Assembly: GCF_001625215.2 (NCBI RefSeq)
Contig: NC_030381.2
Coordinates: forward strand, 46,312,689 to 46,376,688
Source of the DNA: Daucus carota subsp. sativus
Lineage: Eukaryota > Streptophyta > Magnoliopsida > Apiales > Apiaceae
Reading direction: 5' to 3'
Length of the DNA: 64,000 nucleotides
Both the position numbers and the translations under genes were made by a program. Below the pieces are notes generated by a model. The model was not told the DNA's origin and made no database searches. It saw only the letters and a list, made by a program, of their open reading frames with translations. Below, in pieces: positions 1-11,289 of the stretch. Each line of letters begins with the position of its first letter. The stretch's first letter is position 1.

Positions 1-88
1 GAGAGAACGCGTTGCCCAGAGTCCTGTCAGTAGTGGCCCATGCCAGTCCTCCCACAAAGCATCGAAACTCTACATCTGCAGCTGCCAT
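1..88 (-). CDS. glycine-rich RNA-binding protein, 5' end only (partial)
   Basis: The minus-strand ATG at 88-86 opens a frame that runs off the left edge after 29 codons. It begins MAAADVEFRCFVGGLAW and continues with a TTDRTLGNAFS-like stretch. This is the start of the RRM in plant GRP7/GRP8-type proteins: the first beta strand with RNP2 (CFVGGL), then helix 1. Family members bind RNA through one RRM and a Gly-rich tail, act in nucleus and cytoplasm, and respond to cold and the clock. Only the first third of the RRM is present, so the paralogue cannot be named. A TATA-like run lies just upstream at about 113-125. Confidence 0.88.
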   Translation of the reverse strand, partial: MAAADVEFRCFVGGLAWATTDRTLGNAFS

Positions 89-1304
89 TGTCACGATGGG
101 ATTAATATTATTAATTTATATTTAAAGAGTTAAAATTTAGTGGGAGAAAGCAATGAAGAGAGGAGAGCTGAATGGAGGGGTTAAATAGGTGAATCAGCCT
201 AGTTTTAGTGATGATTCATTGACCCAGTTTTGTTGTTTGTCCATTCTTTGCGCTCTGTTCTTGCGCTGCTACTACCGAGTTTCACTCTATTTTGTTGCAA
301 CTCAAACTCAACTAATTTCTAGCTTTTCCTCTACGTTTCCTAATTTTGCGTTTTCATTTTAATGGTTCAAAATCAATTAGAATTATAAATCAAGAGATGC
401 AAAACAAACCTATTTATTTATCCCATCGATCAACTTGCTCTGTCACTTAAAAATTGTATGCCCCTGCTAATAATTAGACATTAAAAGATCGTGATCCGTC
501 TTCGTTTTAGAGAATGTTCATGATCATAAGAAGCATATTGTTATAAATAACATATACAAGAAGTTCTTGTCTAATGTCCTCACGAGGACTGAAATTATAA
601 GAGGATTCAAACAACATGACGTACACCATAATTGATCATATCCAAATTCAAAAGCACAGTGATAGAGATATGCGTACAACTGAAGAACAGATTGTAGCTG
701 ATCTGTTAAGTAAGTGCAGGATTTTACAAAGTCATAGTATATTCAAGCACAATCACTTCCGTCCATATGTTGCGGTTAAAACCCGTGGTAACAAAACATG
801 TTAAAACATCAGTTACTGTTGTGGGATGGATCTTTAAACAGTTCAATTATTTTTCGTTCTCATATTAAGGTTTGTAAGCAAGTCCAATCCGATGTCAAAA
901 GAGGTGCAGCACCAAATGTAAATATTTAACAGAACATTGTCACTTAGGGCTATTGCTTCCAGTCTATTCTGAATAATTAGACAAGGAATCACTGCTGCAT
1001 GCCCCTAATGAACTGCTTATTTTTTTTGACGGAATGAACTGCTTATTTTAAATGACTGGAATACTGATTCTTTTATTCTGATCGCTCTATTCAAGGAATC
1101 ACTGCTGCATGCCCCTAATGAACTGCTTATTTTAAATGACTGGAATACTCTGATCGCTCTATTGAGACAATAATCTGTTAAACAAAGAAATCAGATCAGA
1201 AGTCCCATTGTCTTCACAAAAAACGTAAAATGCAATATCTCATGTTCATGAGATGAATAAATTCTGTGTACAAAACATTGTCATGCTATGCTACTGCAAG
1301 AGAA
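89..1304. other. intergenic: GRP promoter side and 3' flank of bL27
   Basis: No gene was recognised here. The left part should be the promoter and 5' UTR of the minus-strand GRP gene. A 62-codon plus-strand ORF at 616-804 has no recognisable domain and I do not support it as a gene. The right part contains a partial direct duplication (982-1162), described separately, and probably the 3' UTR of bL27. Confidence 0.6.
982..1162. repeat. imperfect tandem duplication
   Basis: The segment starting AAGGAATCACTGCTGCATGC near 983 occurs again from 1093. Both copies end in TGATCGCTCTATT. The left copy carries extra bases (TTTTTTTGACGGAATGAACTGC and a short CTTTTATT stretch), so the copies differ by small indels. 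It lies about 140 bp downstream of the bL27 stop, probably in or just after the 3' UTR. Confidence 0.8.
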
Positions 1305-2011
1305 TTAAACACTCGTCTCCAGTTGCGAAACTGCAGCATTTGAGTAGATAGGGTGAAGCATATGACCTTCCTTGGGCTCAACATGCACCCATTTGCGTCC
1401 ACTAAGCTTATGGTGTTCAAACTTGACATTACCTTCTTTTAAAGCAAATAGAGTGTGGTCTTTGCCGATCCCAACATAATTCCCAGGGTGGAATCGGGTG
1501 CCTCTTTGACGAACAATAATGTTTCCAGGTATGACTCTCTGTTATTATATTTATCATAAAGTTAATAAATAATAATTAGACTCAATATTATTATAATACA
1601 TTGCAACAATAATTAGGTCCTTAAACAAGTACACTAGAATCAAAATTTGCTTACTTCTCCACCAAACTTCTTCACCCCAAGATTCTTGGGTTTTGAATCT
1701 CTCCCATTTTTTGTGGAACCTGCAGTTTTCTTGGAAGCCCAACGCCTCAATATCAAGTTCAAACCCCCTCCAGATGCATCTAGTTATCACAACATTAAAT
1801 TATTGACCTTTAGCATCTTCATGGTGAAGAGTAACTTAACATTATTATTTATTACCATTGATTTATTTTAATTCATTGACTGACTACTAGGAACTCAAAT
1901 CAGTACTTCATTATAAGAAAACATACCACTACCAGAACTGTAGACTGGAACTTTTGATACCAGCTCACTGAGATTCAGTCTTCTACACAGGGATGTTGCA
2001 TAATTCATCAT
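1305..2011 (-). CDS. mitochondrial ribosomal protein bL27 (large subunit)
   Basis: Three coding exons on the minus strand: 1927-2011, 1655-1779 and 1305-1538 (85+125+234 nt, 147 aa). All junctions are GT-AG and in frame. The product starts [20 protein letters not shown], which looks like a mitochondrial presequence. The bL27 core follows: [56 protein letters not shown] and [12 protein letters not shown]. bL27 sits near the peptidyl-transferase centre. The [12 protein letters not shown] form and basic N-terminus favour the mitochondrial over the plastid paralogue, although that choice is inferred. A C-terminal extension of about 40 residues follows the conserved core. Two adjacent ATGs (2011 and 2008) could start translation. 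An acceptor (TTTTTATAG/GAC) just before the ATG shows that the 5' UTR is split; see 2015-5385. Confidence 0.93.
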
Positions 2012-3019
2012 GTCCTATAAAAATAGGAGAACTTTGAGAAATTATTCATGCGGAATCAATCTAGTAAAGATCAATGTGCTTGACGACCATAGAGTTTTGA
2101 AAGATCACACAGTCACAACATCAGTTTTGGACTTGACCTAACAATAGATTATGCATTTTTCCAAATTTACTATGACACATGAAACAATTTTAGTACCAAT
2201 ACTGGATTGAAGGCATTGGACGCAGAACAAGTTATAACTCTATAGGTATCAGAATTTAGGATATTTGACAGTAATTACAATGTTATCAGTATCACAACAA
2301 TTTGACATCATGCTGGGTCAGCTCAAACCCAACTCAAGCAGCAAGAGTATCACATTCTGAAGTCAGTATATCATAATCTCAGAAAATTCATCTATAGGAA
2401 CAGAGAAAATACAATTGTACAATATTAATGTGCTTAACACTATGACAAAGAGCTACATGAATGTATGATACTTCGCAAGTGAAAATGTCAGTAATACATG
2501 AACCTTGAACTTGGGTGTTCGCACTTCGCAGAATAAGAACATTCAATGCTTATGTTATACAAACTAGAGCACCAACCATTTCCCAAATGAAAGGAAAAAT
2601 GCTTATTGAACTATTATGATCAAATATACATCTGAAGATGTTAATCAAGAGCTCAAGATGGTACAAAAATAAAGAAGGAGGTGAGAGTGATATGTAGCAT
2701 TGGATCACCAAATAAAAACAATTGTGGTTTTTTTTACTTACATAAAAAAAAGAAACAAATGCCAACATATATATTCAATTCTGAGTAAGTTTAGTGAATA
2801 TAACAGGCCAATCAAGGAAAAGCAATAAGGGATCAAACAGTGAAATATGTTAGCTGCATTTTTTCACAAGGTTGTGGTTGAGCTAGCGCAGGAGTAGTAC
2901 AAAGAGACTCCTAATTGTAGTTGTATTCATCAAAAATAATTACATTTATCTATATATGTTTACGTGTCCTTCACAAGTCAAAATCTTTCATCATTAACTC
3001 TAAATGGAACCATTTATCT

Positions 3020-4925
3020 AGGTACCAACAGAGGGTTACGAACAAAGATGGCCTCAGGAAGCTTGAAACTGAAGTGGGGGATCTCTCAAACAATTTGGAG
3101 CAGATGACCGTAGACTTTGACACATGGTTGTCACGTCGACAAGTCGAGTCAAGTCGATATATGTTCAGCTTGTCGACTAGTCGGCTAGTCGTAGACTAGT
3201 CGAAAATTTAATATTAATTAAATAAATATTAGTATATATTAATTAAATAAATATTATATATATTAATATATATCTTATATAAATGGTTTCCTACAACAAA
3301 ATTATACCACTCCAATTCTCATATGTATATCAATCACAAAATAGATATGCTAATTACAAACATGTCTTTTTTCCCCTTTCATGTACATACATTAACATAC
3401 TGACTTATGCATACATAAAACATACACAAAGATCTATAAACTTAGATTAACATGTTCATTATTGTTGATTTTGAGCAAGTTTATAATTATTTATTTTTTT
3501 CATTTTAATTTTTGATTGAATTTTGCACTTGTCGACCGACTAGTCGACCAAGTCGACCGACAAATCGATAAGTCGATCGATTAGTCGACCATGTCGACCG
3601 ACTAGTCGACAATTTGCAAGTCGACCTCTCCAGTCGATTTTCTTTACCCGACTAGTCGACTAGTCGTCGACTAGTCGCGACTAGTCGAGCGCCGTGACAA
3701 CAATGCTTTGACACCAAGTTCCAACATTCGGAACCAGAATTAGTCACAGGATGAGGTCATTGGGAACTAGTTGATTCTTCAGTGCACCAGATGAAAGGGA
3801 CAGAGTGAAAGAGATTTACCACGAAAAGCTCATCATGACCAATCGGAATTTTGGCAAAAATAAGACAAACACCTCCCTCTAAGTTCGCAAGGTTACATTA
3901 TTTTTTTTTTAAAAATATTAAATGGAGATGCCCCTACTGGATGGGTGGCAAAAGTTAAACAACTTTTTAATTACCAACGCACTGCTGCCAGACCAAAAGT
4001 ACCATTTTTTTCACTTAAGTCTAAACAGAGAGGCTACTTAATGGTGACAGGGGCTTTAAAGAACGTACAAAAAGAAGGGTAAGTCAGTGACATGGGACAT
4101 CTTTCTGAGGAGTTGTGGCTGTGCTTTTGGTCCACAAAAATTGCGAAGACTTTGATGAAGCACTTTCACATGTGAAACAAACTGGGACGTTAAGAGTCTA
4201 CCAATGGCAATTAGAGAGATTGGGTTATAAGGTTAAAGGTTGGACTCAGAAAGCTTTGGTGGGGACCTTCAGGAGGGAGAGGGGGGTGATGAAGCAAAAA
4301 ATTTGTAATGCAATTTGATAGTTCAAACCGAAGACTTTTAGAGACGTGATCAGTCTTGCAAGGGTGAAGGACAAACAGATTAATCATATATGTAAGATGG
4401 CCAAGTCACCTAAAACTGTCACAAAATTTCACATAGAAAAGCTCAAGCAACACCAACCATTGATTTCATACATAGGATGAGCTTTAGCAAAGGAAAACTA
4501 CTGGACAATGCTTCCATTGTGAGGATGAATTCCTTCATGGTCACTGATCCAGCTGGAGGATGATGACACGAACCATATAAAAAACATACAGTTCCCCTCA
4601 TCAAGTGGGAAACCAAGAAATGGTCGCGCTCACTGATTCAGGATCAACGCACAACTTCATCAATAATAAGGCTTCTAGCAAATTCAAATTAACTTTGGAG
4701 CCTATAAACGCCTTTCATGGCACATCATTCATCTCAGTGAATAATACATGGACTTGGTGTGAACTTGCAAGGTACAAAGCTTGTAATCACTTTAGGCTTT
4801 GCCATTAATTAGGACTGGACCTGATTTTAGGAGTTGAATGCCTTGAGGCTTGATAACGTTGAACTATTATGTGTAATAAAAGAAAATCTTACAATGGAAT
4901 TGTAATTGGGAGGGCAAAACATGAG
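3020..4925 (+). mobile_element. decayed Ty3/Gypsy retroelement: gag and protease relic
   Basis: The plus strand carries broken retroelement coding sequence with stops and frame changes. In order: a gag N-terminal piece (KDGLRKLETEVGDLSNNLEQ, about 3040-3110); a gag core resembling NGDAPTGWVAKVKQLF (about 3920-3970); a gag segment around ALSHVKQTG...FRRERG (4115-4318) continuing as KTFRDVISLARVKDKQI (about 4330-4385); and a retropepsin segment with ALTDSGSTHNFINNKAS (4605-4690), whose D-S-G triad matches Gypsy protease. An LILGVECLEA-like stretch (about 4820-4850) and an NWEGK-like end follow. I see no reverse transcriptase, integrase or LTRs. It is antisense to bL27 and is interrupted by the hAT MITE at 3123-3705. 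Confidence 0.82.
3123..3705. mobile_element. non-autonomous hAT MITE with GTCGAC/ACTAGTCG arrays
   Basis: The 583-bp element is flanked by a perfect 8-bp target duplication, CTTTGACA (3115-3122 and 3706-3713), as expected for the hAT superfamily. The termini are inverted repeats with one mismatch: CATGGTTGTCACG at the left and CGTGACAACAATG at the right. Both subterminal regions are packed with copies of GTCGAC, ACTAGTCG and CAAGTCGA in both orientations (about 3136-3200 and 3530-3690). The centre is AT-rich and codes for nothing. Joining the flanks restores a continuous Gypsy gag region, so the MITE inserted after the retroelement. Confidence 0.9.
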
Positions 4926-5385
4926 TGTGGCTTACATCGCATCACCTATTCATTCAATCACTACTAATACTATTCAATTATTCAACATGAATTAATCAAA
5001 TATTAACATGAATTACGCTTTAGGGACCGAGTCCGTTGAATGTCAGGACAAAAAATGGAAGCTTAACTACATTCCAAATGAGGATGTAACAACATTAAAC
5101 AAAATAGATTCAAAAGCATAGCATACAATCAAGTATTGTAATAAGGGTAGATATAAGCTACAGTATAATTCAGTTAAATGGGCAATAATATAAAGATGAA
5201 TGTTACACCACAAACAAAGCTTAAAATGAGAGCAAATATTAGTTAGTTCGGACAGAGCAACTTACCGGCCGGTGCGTCCAACAACGGCTGCTTCGTGAAC
5301 AGTTCCCCTTGACAAATCACTAATTTCTCCGGTAGTCCAGTTGCTTACTTGCTTCTACCAGTTTTAGGGCCGGCAATTTTGGGCC

Positions 5386-6556
5386 GCCTTCAGATTTTGA
5401 CAAATTTGGGATTGTGGGTGAACTACGTAAGCCTGACCCGAAATTTTTGTTTAGCTAAATGATATTGTTCGGCTAATTTTATTTTTGAAAAATAAAGATT
5501 GAGAAAGCCTGACCTGATTCTCGTTAAAATAAAATAAATATATGAAAATACATGTAATTATTAAAATATAAAATTTTATTTTCAAGATACTTACTAATAA
5601 ATAATCTATAAAAACAATTATAGATTTATAGTTCAACTAAACAAAATTGTATTACATAATGCAGTTTTTCATTTTATGAAACAGATATTCGATTGAATTG
5701 AAATCAAAATATATTTTTTTATTATACAAAAAATTGGATATTTGATTTTAATATTTATTATTAATAATTTTAGACGGATATTTAACTTTGGAACTCGGGC
5801 AAGTTTTGCAACTTCTGGAAAAGGGGTGCTTCCCACAAAGGGGGACGCAATGACCATGCCCAGCCGACTGTTTATCAAAAATACAGGTCTCCACAAAATC
5901 ATATGATCATGTGTGGAGGCTGACGCCAGTCCAGTGCCGGAAGGTCAAGAATGTTGGTGACCTGATGACAGGAGCGCCGACGACCGAAATCCAGTGAACA
6001 GTGACCATAACTATAACGGTTTAGGATAGCGAAATTTCTTGTCGTGTAAGTTCCACTCTGCATGAAAGGCGTAACAATCTAGGCATCATCTCAAAGAGAA
6101 ACTTGGTGAAATAAACATGTCTGTGAAGATACGGACTACCTACACCTACACAGAAAGACCTTCTCCGAGGTTGTTTTGGACCTTTCCTATGCAGCTTAGA
6201 TGAAAGGCGAAAGTAAAAGAAAAATTTTATTGAATAGAACAAAGTCGGCTCCATATATTATAATATATATTATTTAAAAAACAATATCATAATCTTGAAT
6301 TTCGTTTAATTAACAGTTTTATTTCATAATAAATATGAAAGAATTATAAATATTTTTTGTTGGTCATGTGTTTTTATTTTTTTTGAAAATATGTGGGTTT
6401 GTTAATTTTTCTCAAAACAAAATTGAAAATTGTAGAGAAAGCTGGTAAAAAATTGGTTCAGAACATGAGAAGAGTGCAGGAGTAGTGACTAGCGAGGAGC
6501 TTTGATTCAAAATTGCAAGACATTTAGAAGGTCTAGGGTTTTGCCTGTGAGCGGAG
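5386..6556. other. intergenic between bL27 promoter and NFD6-like gene
   Basis: These two genes are divergent, so the region should hold both promoters. Most of it is AT-rich (5440-5780 and 6260-6430). A short GC-richer island at about 5900-6010 has no recognisable coding content. The 6500-6556 stretch before the NFD6-like ATG is probably its 5' UTR. ORFs of 61-77 codons on the minus strand (5451-5902 and 6021-6254) show no family resemblance. Confidence 0.5.
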
Positions 6557-7101
6557 ATGGCAGCGGCAGCTTATAGGTGCGGCGGTAGTAGACTGTTATC
6601 GTCTTCCAAACGCCTTTTCATATCTAAAACCCTAACCCCCAAATCCTTTCCCACCCCTTCCGCATCAACCTCTTTCACACCTCTAAGGTATTTTTATTCT
6701 TCTTATGTTTTATACTCTACTCTATTGTAATTGTTTTCACTGCTGCGTTCCCTAATTCTGTGTGTATGTTGATTCAGGTTTGCCTCGGTTTTGGCAAGCG
6801 TGGAGTCGTTGATGCCACTTCATTCTGCCATTGCCTCTGCCCGTCTTACTTCCAAAATTGCGCTTCACTCGTCTTGCTGGAGCTGCCTTTCTCAGGGTAT
6901 CCTCCTCCCTCCTTTCTCTTCTCGCTTTTTAATCACTATTTTATGCTTACTCTTCGCGTTTTCTTACAACATAACATAGTTAAATTTTCTTGTACATTTC
7001 AATTCGTGCTTGCCTAACAATTAATAAAAGACTGTGCTTGTTCGTTTGTATGCTCACTACTTCTTCTACTTGCTGTTATAGGATTCGCCACACCATTGTG
7101 A
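6557..7101 (+). CDS. NFD6: NUCLEAR FUSION DEFECTIVE 6-like mitochondrial protein, isoform A
   Basis: Exons 6557-6687, 6778-6896 and 7082-7101 (131+119+20 nt) encode 89 aa and join in frame through GT-AG introns. The N-terminus (MAAAAYRCGGSRLLSSSKR, rich in Ser, Arg and Lys with almost no acidic residues) looks like a mitochondrial presequence. The family core follows: RFASVLASVESLMPLHSAIA, then SARLTSKIALHSSCWSCLSQ, ending in GFATPL. This matches the small plant family named after Arabidopsis NFD6, needed for polar nuclear fusion and located in mitochondria; its biochemical role is unknown. Reading through intron 2 gives a shorter unspliced frame that lacks the conserved tail. A second terminal exon at 8124 offers another C-terminus. 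Confidence 0.85.
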
Positions 7102-8123
7102 CAAAGGCTTTTCAGGCGTAGAACAAGGAAATAAATGCCTAGTATTTTATTTGTGTTTCATTATTTAAATGATTAAAAACTCTTTCGACATTTTCTTTCT
7201 TCATTGCCAAACTTGTTAACCAAATATTTGTTCTGTTCTGCGCCTTTTCTGTTCCCAAATACAAGTTTTGGCATTTTGTCATTTCAATCCATATTATGAA
7301 GTTTGCATCTGACTTCAAGTTAAATAAGTGTTGCTTGACTTTACTTCTTCTGTTGTATGGATATTAATCATTGTGTCACTATTTAATTCAAGAATAATGA
7401 TGTTCATGTTTGTTAACTTCTGTTTCCTTTCGGGATAGTCACACCTTACGCCTTGGACACAATCCTTTATTATATCAGTTAGTATCTCTTGATATCTTGA
7501 GTTTCTCATAATAGTTATAATTGTAGTATTATACACAACAAAGTCATAGAGTAGAAAATGTTTTAATATATTAAATGTGTGAGACGGGTATATGTTGTTA
7601 ATTGTTTTGAGCTGATTTTATGCTGCAGCTTCCATATGGATGTACATTGGTTGTGAATGCATAAAGTGTGAAGCATTTTTAGGAATAAAAGGGTTCTCTT
7701 TACTTGTAAATATTTAATATATAACTGATAACTGATTCTGCTTTTGGATTAGAAAACTTGGTTAGTTGTCTTGTGGTGAGCTGTTAGAAGTAAAATTGAG
7801 CTCGTCACTTATATTCTCAATTAATATGAATCATGTCTGTACTTAGCAGACAGCTGATGTTGCATGTTTATTTTCTGGGAACTTAAAGATATTCTTTATA
7901 TACTCTTTAATATGCTTCCTAACTGTAACAAAGAAGCATTACTAGTGTTTATACACATAGTTTCACTCTTTCTCAACTATCGATTAATCATTATGTAATT
8001 TAATATCACTGCTTTGCATTGTCTTCTATCCTACTATGTACCTGCTAGTTTCAACACATGCCTTGCAAAAAACTCAATGATCATTCTCTTCTGATTAAAA
8101 GTTTCATTTTTGTCCTACCTTAG

Positions 8124-8143
8124 ACTTTGCAGTTCCTCGGTGA
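8124..8143 (+). CDS. NFD6: NFD6-like, alternative terminal exon (isoform B)
   Basis: CTACCTTAG at 8115-8123 is a good acceptor, and the 20 nt after it can join to exon 2 (ending 6896) in the same phase as exon 7082-7101. The spliced end would read LSQ-DFAVPR-stop instead of LSQ-GFATPL-stop. Both tails have the same length and the same F-A-x-P spacing, so they look like alternative last exons of related origin. Sequence after 8143 (to about 8330) would be 3' UTR. I recall both tail types in this plant family, but no database was searched. Skipping the 7082 exon would create a 1.2-kb intron. Confidence 0.6.
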
Positions 8144-8339
8144 AAATGAATCCAGATTGCCGCCCTTTCGAGCCCAAACCAGTTTTACAATAGGTTTTCT
8201 TCCTATTCTCCTGTTTAAGCATTTATTTTCCCTACTTGTTCTTGTTGCTCAGAGTCTTCAAGGTCTTTGGGATGAGAGAGAGAAATTTGTCATCTTCTTA
8301 ATCAGGAAACATACTGGTCTCAAATGAATTTGTGAACAT

Positions 8340-11280
8340 CAATGAGGCTTTCACCAACATATTCCAATAAAAATTTCTGGTTGAATTGTGTGAAAACCAT
8401 TTGGGTATATGCATACAAATTTATTATGAGCTTGATAATTTTGTATCCTCAAAATAGCCATCATAAGAGGTTGACACTTGACAGTATTAAATCTTTCAGA
8501 TCACTAAATTTTTTTGCTGTGTGTCGGATTGTAGCGAGTACTGATTAGTGAATGCTGAATCAGTTTTTTATATTTTATTTTGTTTATTAATTATTATGAT
8601 TTTTTTGTGTGTTAGGAAAAAGCAAATAATCTCATAAACCCGGAAATGAATAATATTAGAGATTTATATTTGCTATATTTCTTTCTAAATAAAAAAAACT
8701 CGTCACTTGGATATGAAATGGAAAACTAAGAAATTGTCAGTCTATTAATAAAATATTCTGCAAGGTGAAATTGTTAGATTTTACATCTGTTTGACAGAGA
8801 GTTGTTGTCCTTGGAGTCTTCTCACTAGAGGGGGGTCCGTGTGTGTAAGTGAGAGGTAATTAAGTGAATTGTCAAATTAAAAAAAGTTGTCAATAATAAG
8901 ACTATAATTGGATTACGGTCTTTAATATATGGTCTTTATTCTTTACAATGCATAAATTTGTGAGTTATTCTTTATTTATTTGTCTGAAAATTTAAGAATC
9001 TCAACTATGCATGGGGAACAGATTAGAGCATAATTATAAAATTTGGGATTTGGGCTTAAAGGTGAAGGTATCTTGTGGCAATTGATTGTTTTTTAGTGAA
9101 AGTTGATTTGACCATTAACTAGAAGTACGTTGATACTAGTAATAATTACTAATTGTATATTTAATTATTCGTTTACTTGTATACACTATACATATATGAC
9201 TATTATATATTTATGCAGTCATATTTACATAGAATATAATTGGAACCAAAAATACTAAGAGATTTTAATTTTGAAGTTAGGGTCGATATGGGATAGTGAT
9301 GGTCGGAGGATTTATCATTTAAAACAGAATTCATGCATTTGATAGCTGTACTTTTCTTTTTCTTTTTATCTAAGTTTCCCGTTGTGCCTAAAAAAAATAA
9401 AAAATCTGCCTTTGTGATTTTAACCAACTAGGTTCTTATAATTGTGTAATTTGATTGTTGGCTCATTAGATTATTTTCTGATTTTCATAAAAACTTATAT
9501 TCGACCTGGTTTAAGTGAAATTTTGATTAATAGCTGATAATACACTAGATAAATTGTAACTTTGAGTGGACAACATTTTGTTAAACACGCCTGCGAAGTT
9601 GATGTCCCTGGTTCTGAACTTATTTTTGGATACGGCTGAGCAACAATTTTTTTGATTTATAGTCTGTTTTAGGGAAGTATGTGATTCAGGCTGTCACAGA
9701 CTGAAGTAAGAGCGTGCAAAGTATTAAGAAAATAGCATTACAGCTCTCATTTAACACAATATTTTGTTTTACAATTGAAATAGAAGGAACCATACTTGTG
9801 CTTGTACAAGAACTTTTCCTCTTTGAGCTGTTTATATTATGGGATTTTTGTAGTTGGTGGGACCAACCAAGACAGCTGGAAAAAAAATGCACAAGCATAT
9901 AAAGATGATAAAAGCAATTTTATCTCATTCCTTTATAATGCATTTAGGTTTTTGGATTCCAAGTCTGTGAGTTCACTCGGAAAGAAAAGATGCATGAATT
10001 ATGAAAAATTATGCTGTAACGTGTATTGATATATAGAATTTGCAATTTAACAAGATCGCCCATTGGTTGTCCTTTTTTTTTTTTTTTTTTTATATGTAAA
10101 ACCTTTTAAGAACTTGCACGGCGGGGTGAGTCTGCTTTTGCAGCAACTTTCACGCAAAGATATAATTCCTCTCTCCAAAGCCTGAGTTTTCAATAGAGAT
10201 AAAAGCAGAAGAAGAAAGCAACTAACAAAATTGCACTCATTTTTGTGTTCCTTGGTTTTTTTTGGAAACTAAAGGAAGTAAAGAGGGAAGTAAGTTTTTA
10301 TTAAAATTTCTCTCACAATTTTCACTACGAATGGGATGAAAAAGGAAAGCAATTGATGGAAGCTACGCTGTAAAAGAAGTGTTGAAATGATTAGTAGTAT
10401 TTTATATTAAATCGAATTTTATGCATAAGTATGATTAATTTTAAAATTATTACTAAGATTTTAAAGTAAGCTAAATAACTCTCTACGAGATTCTATATAA
10501 AATGATTCTCAATGAAAAAGTGACATCTATATATAATTATATATCAATACAAATTATTAAAATAAAAATTAATTATAAACCTATACAATTAATGAGAATG
10601 AGAATGAAAAGGGTTTGGAACATAAATATTCCTTTCAAGATGGACCTGGACGAGGCGAGGATAGGGAACTAATAAAGTCGATATGGGGATTAGTAGGATC
10701 GGAATGGGGTAAAATCTTGGACTATATGATGCCTAGTATTTGTGAAATTTGGACTATTTATCACATGTCTAGTACTTATGACGCTCTAGTGATCCTGTGA
10801 TGGATTGAACACGGACATATGTCGTCGATAGGTGATCCGATATAGATGGTGGGTGACTTGATTTATGAGTTCATACATAATTGGATGATTCGACGATGAG
10901 TAATGTATTTTATAAGTGGCTTCTATTTTTTTTATTCTAATTTTTAATTCAGTTTTGTATTTGAATATTGTTGGATATACTATTTTTGTCTAAAAAGGTA
11001 ATTTTATTTATAGGATTAATTTGCAAAATGATTGGAAAAGAAGGTTAACAAGCATAAATATTGGACCGGGAAAATAATTTTTTCAGTTTATGATGTTATA
11101 AAATCAATCGGTCGGCCGACATGAATAATATTTTGCATCCGGTTTTCATAATCTGACGAGGACTAACGTTATCGTAGTCATCCGAAACTCATTTTATCAT
11201 CTTAATAAAAATATAACAGGCCCCACTTTTTCCAGATTTTTGTAGTGTCATTACATACAATACACATATACATACGCACA
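8340..11280. other. intergenic, AT-rich, no gene seen
   Basis: The interval lies between the NFD6-like gene and the At1g01500-like gene. It contains AT-rich sequence, a long T tract near 10072-10091, and scattered ORFs under 80 codons without recognisable domains. No TIR/TSD pair or LTR could be found. The right end (about 11200-11280) should be the core promoter of the next gene. Confidence 0.5.
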
Positions 11281-11289
11281 CCAATTTCT

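Larger units (their letters stand above)
2015..5385 (-). promoter_or_regulatory. probable bL27 5' UTR intron, first exon and promoter
   Basis: Directly upstream of the bL27 start codon there is a splice acceptor (2015-2016 on the minus strand). The nearest attractive donor is CCG/GTAAG at 5266-5261. It is preceded by a GC-richer stretch (5266 to about 5350) that could be the non-coding first exon. Just upstream of it lie AGGGCC (5366-5371) and TGGGCC (5380-5385). Such site II/GGCCC elements are typical of promoters of plant ribosomal and mitochondrial protein genes. If this is right, the intron is 2015-5265 (3.25 kb) and contains the Gypsy relic and hAT MITE. The donor-acceptor pairing is inferred, with no transcript evidence. 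Confidence 0.5.

Noticed and set aside
616-804. 62-codon plus-strand ORF as a small gene
   Set aside because: No similarity, promoter or conservation signal is visible. Its length is unremarkable for an AT-rich spacer.
1531-1538. Apparent frameshift at the bL27 exon 2/3 junction
   Set aside because: It disappears when exon 3 starts with AGA at 1538, giving GGE-RVIPG, the normal family sequence, with a canonical CAG acceptor.
1554-1790. Minus-strand 78-codon ORF over a bL27 exon
   Set aside because: It is another frame of exon 1655-1779 read into the flanking intron. The true frame gives the conserved [12 protein letters not shown] sequence.
6760-7017. Plus-strand ORFs in and after the second NFD6 exon
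   Set aside because: They read through intron 2. The spliced model restores the conserved tail and stop.
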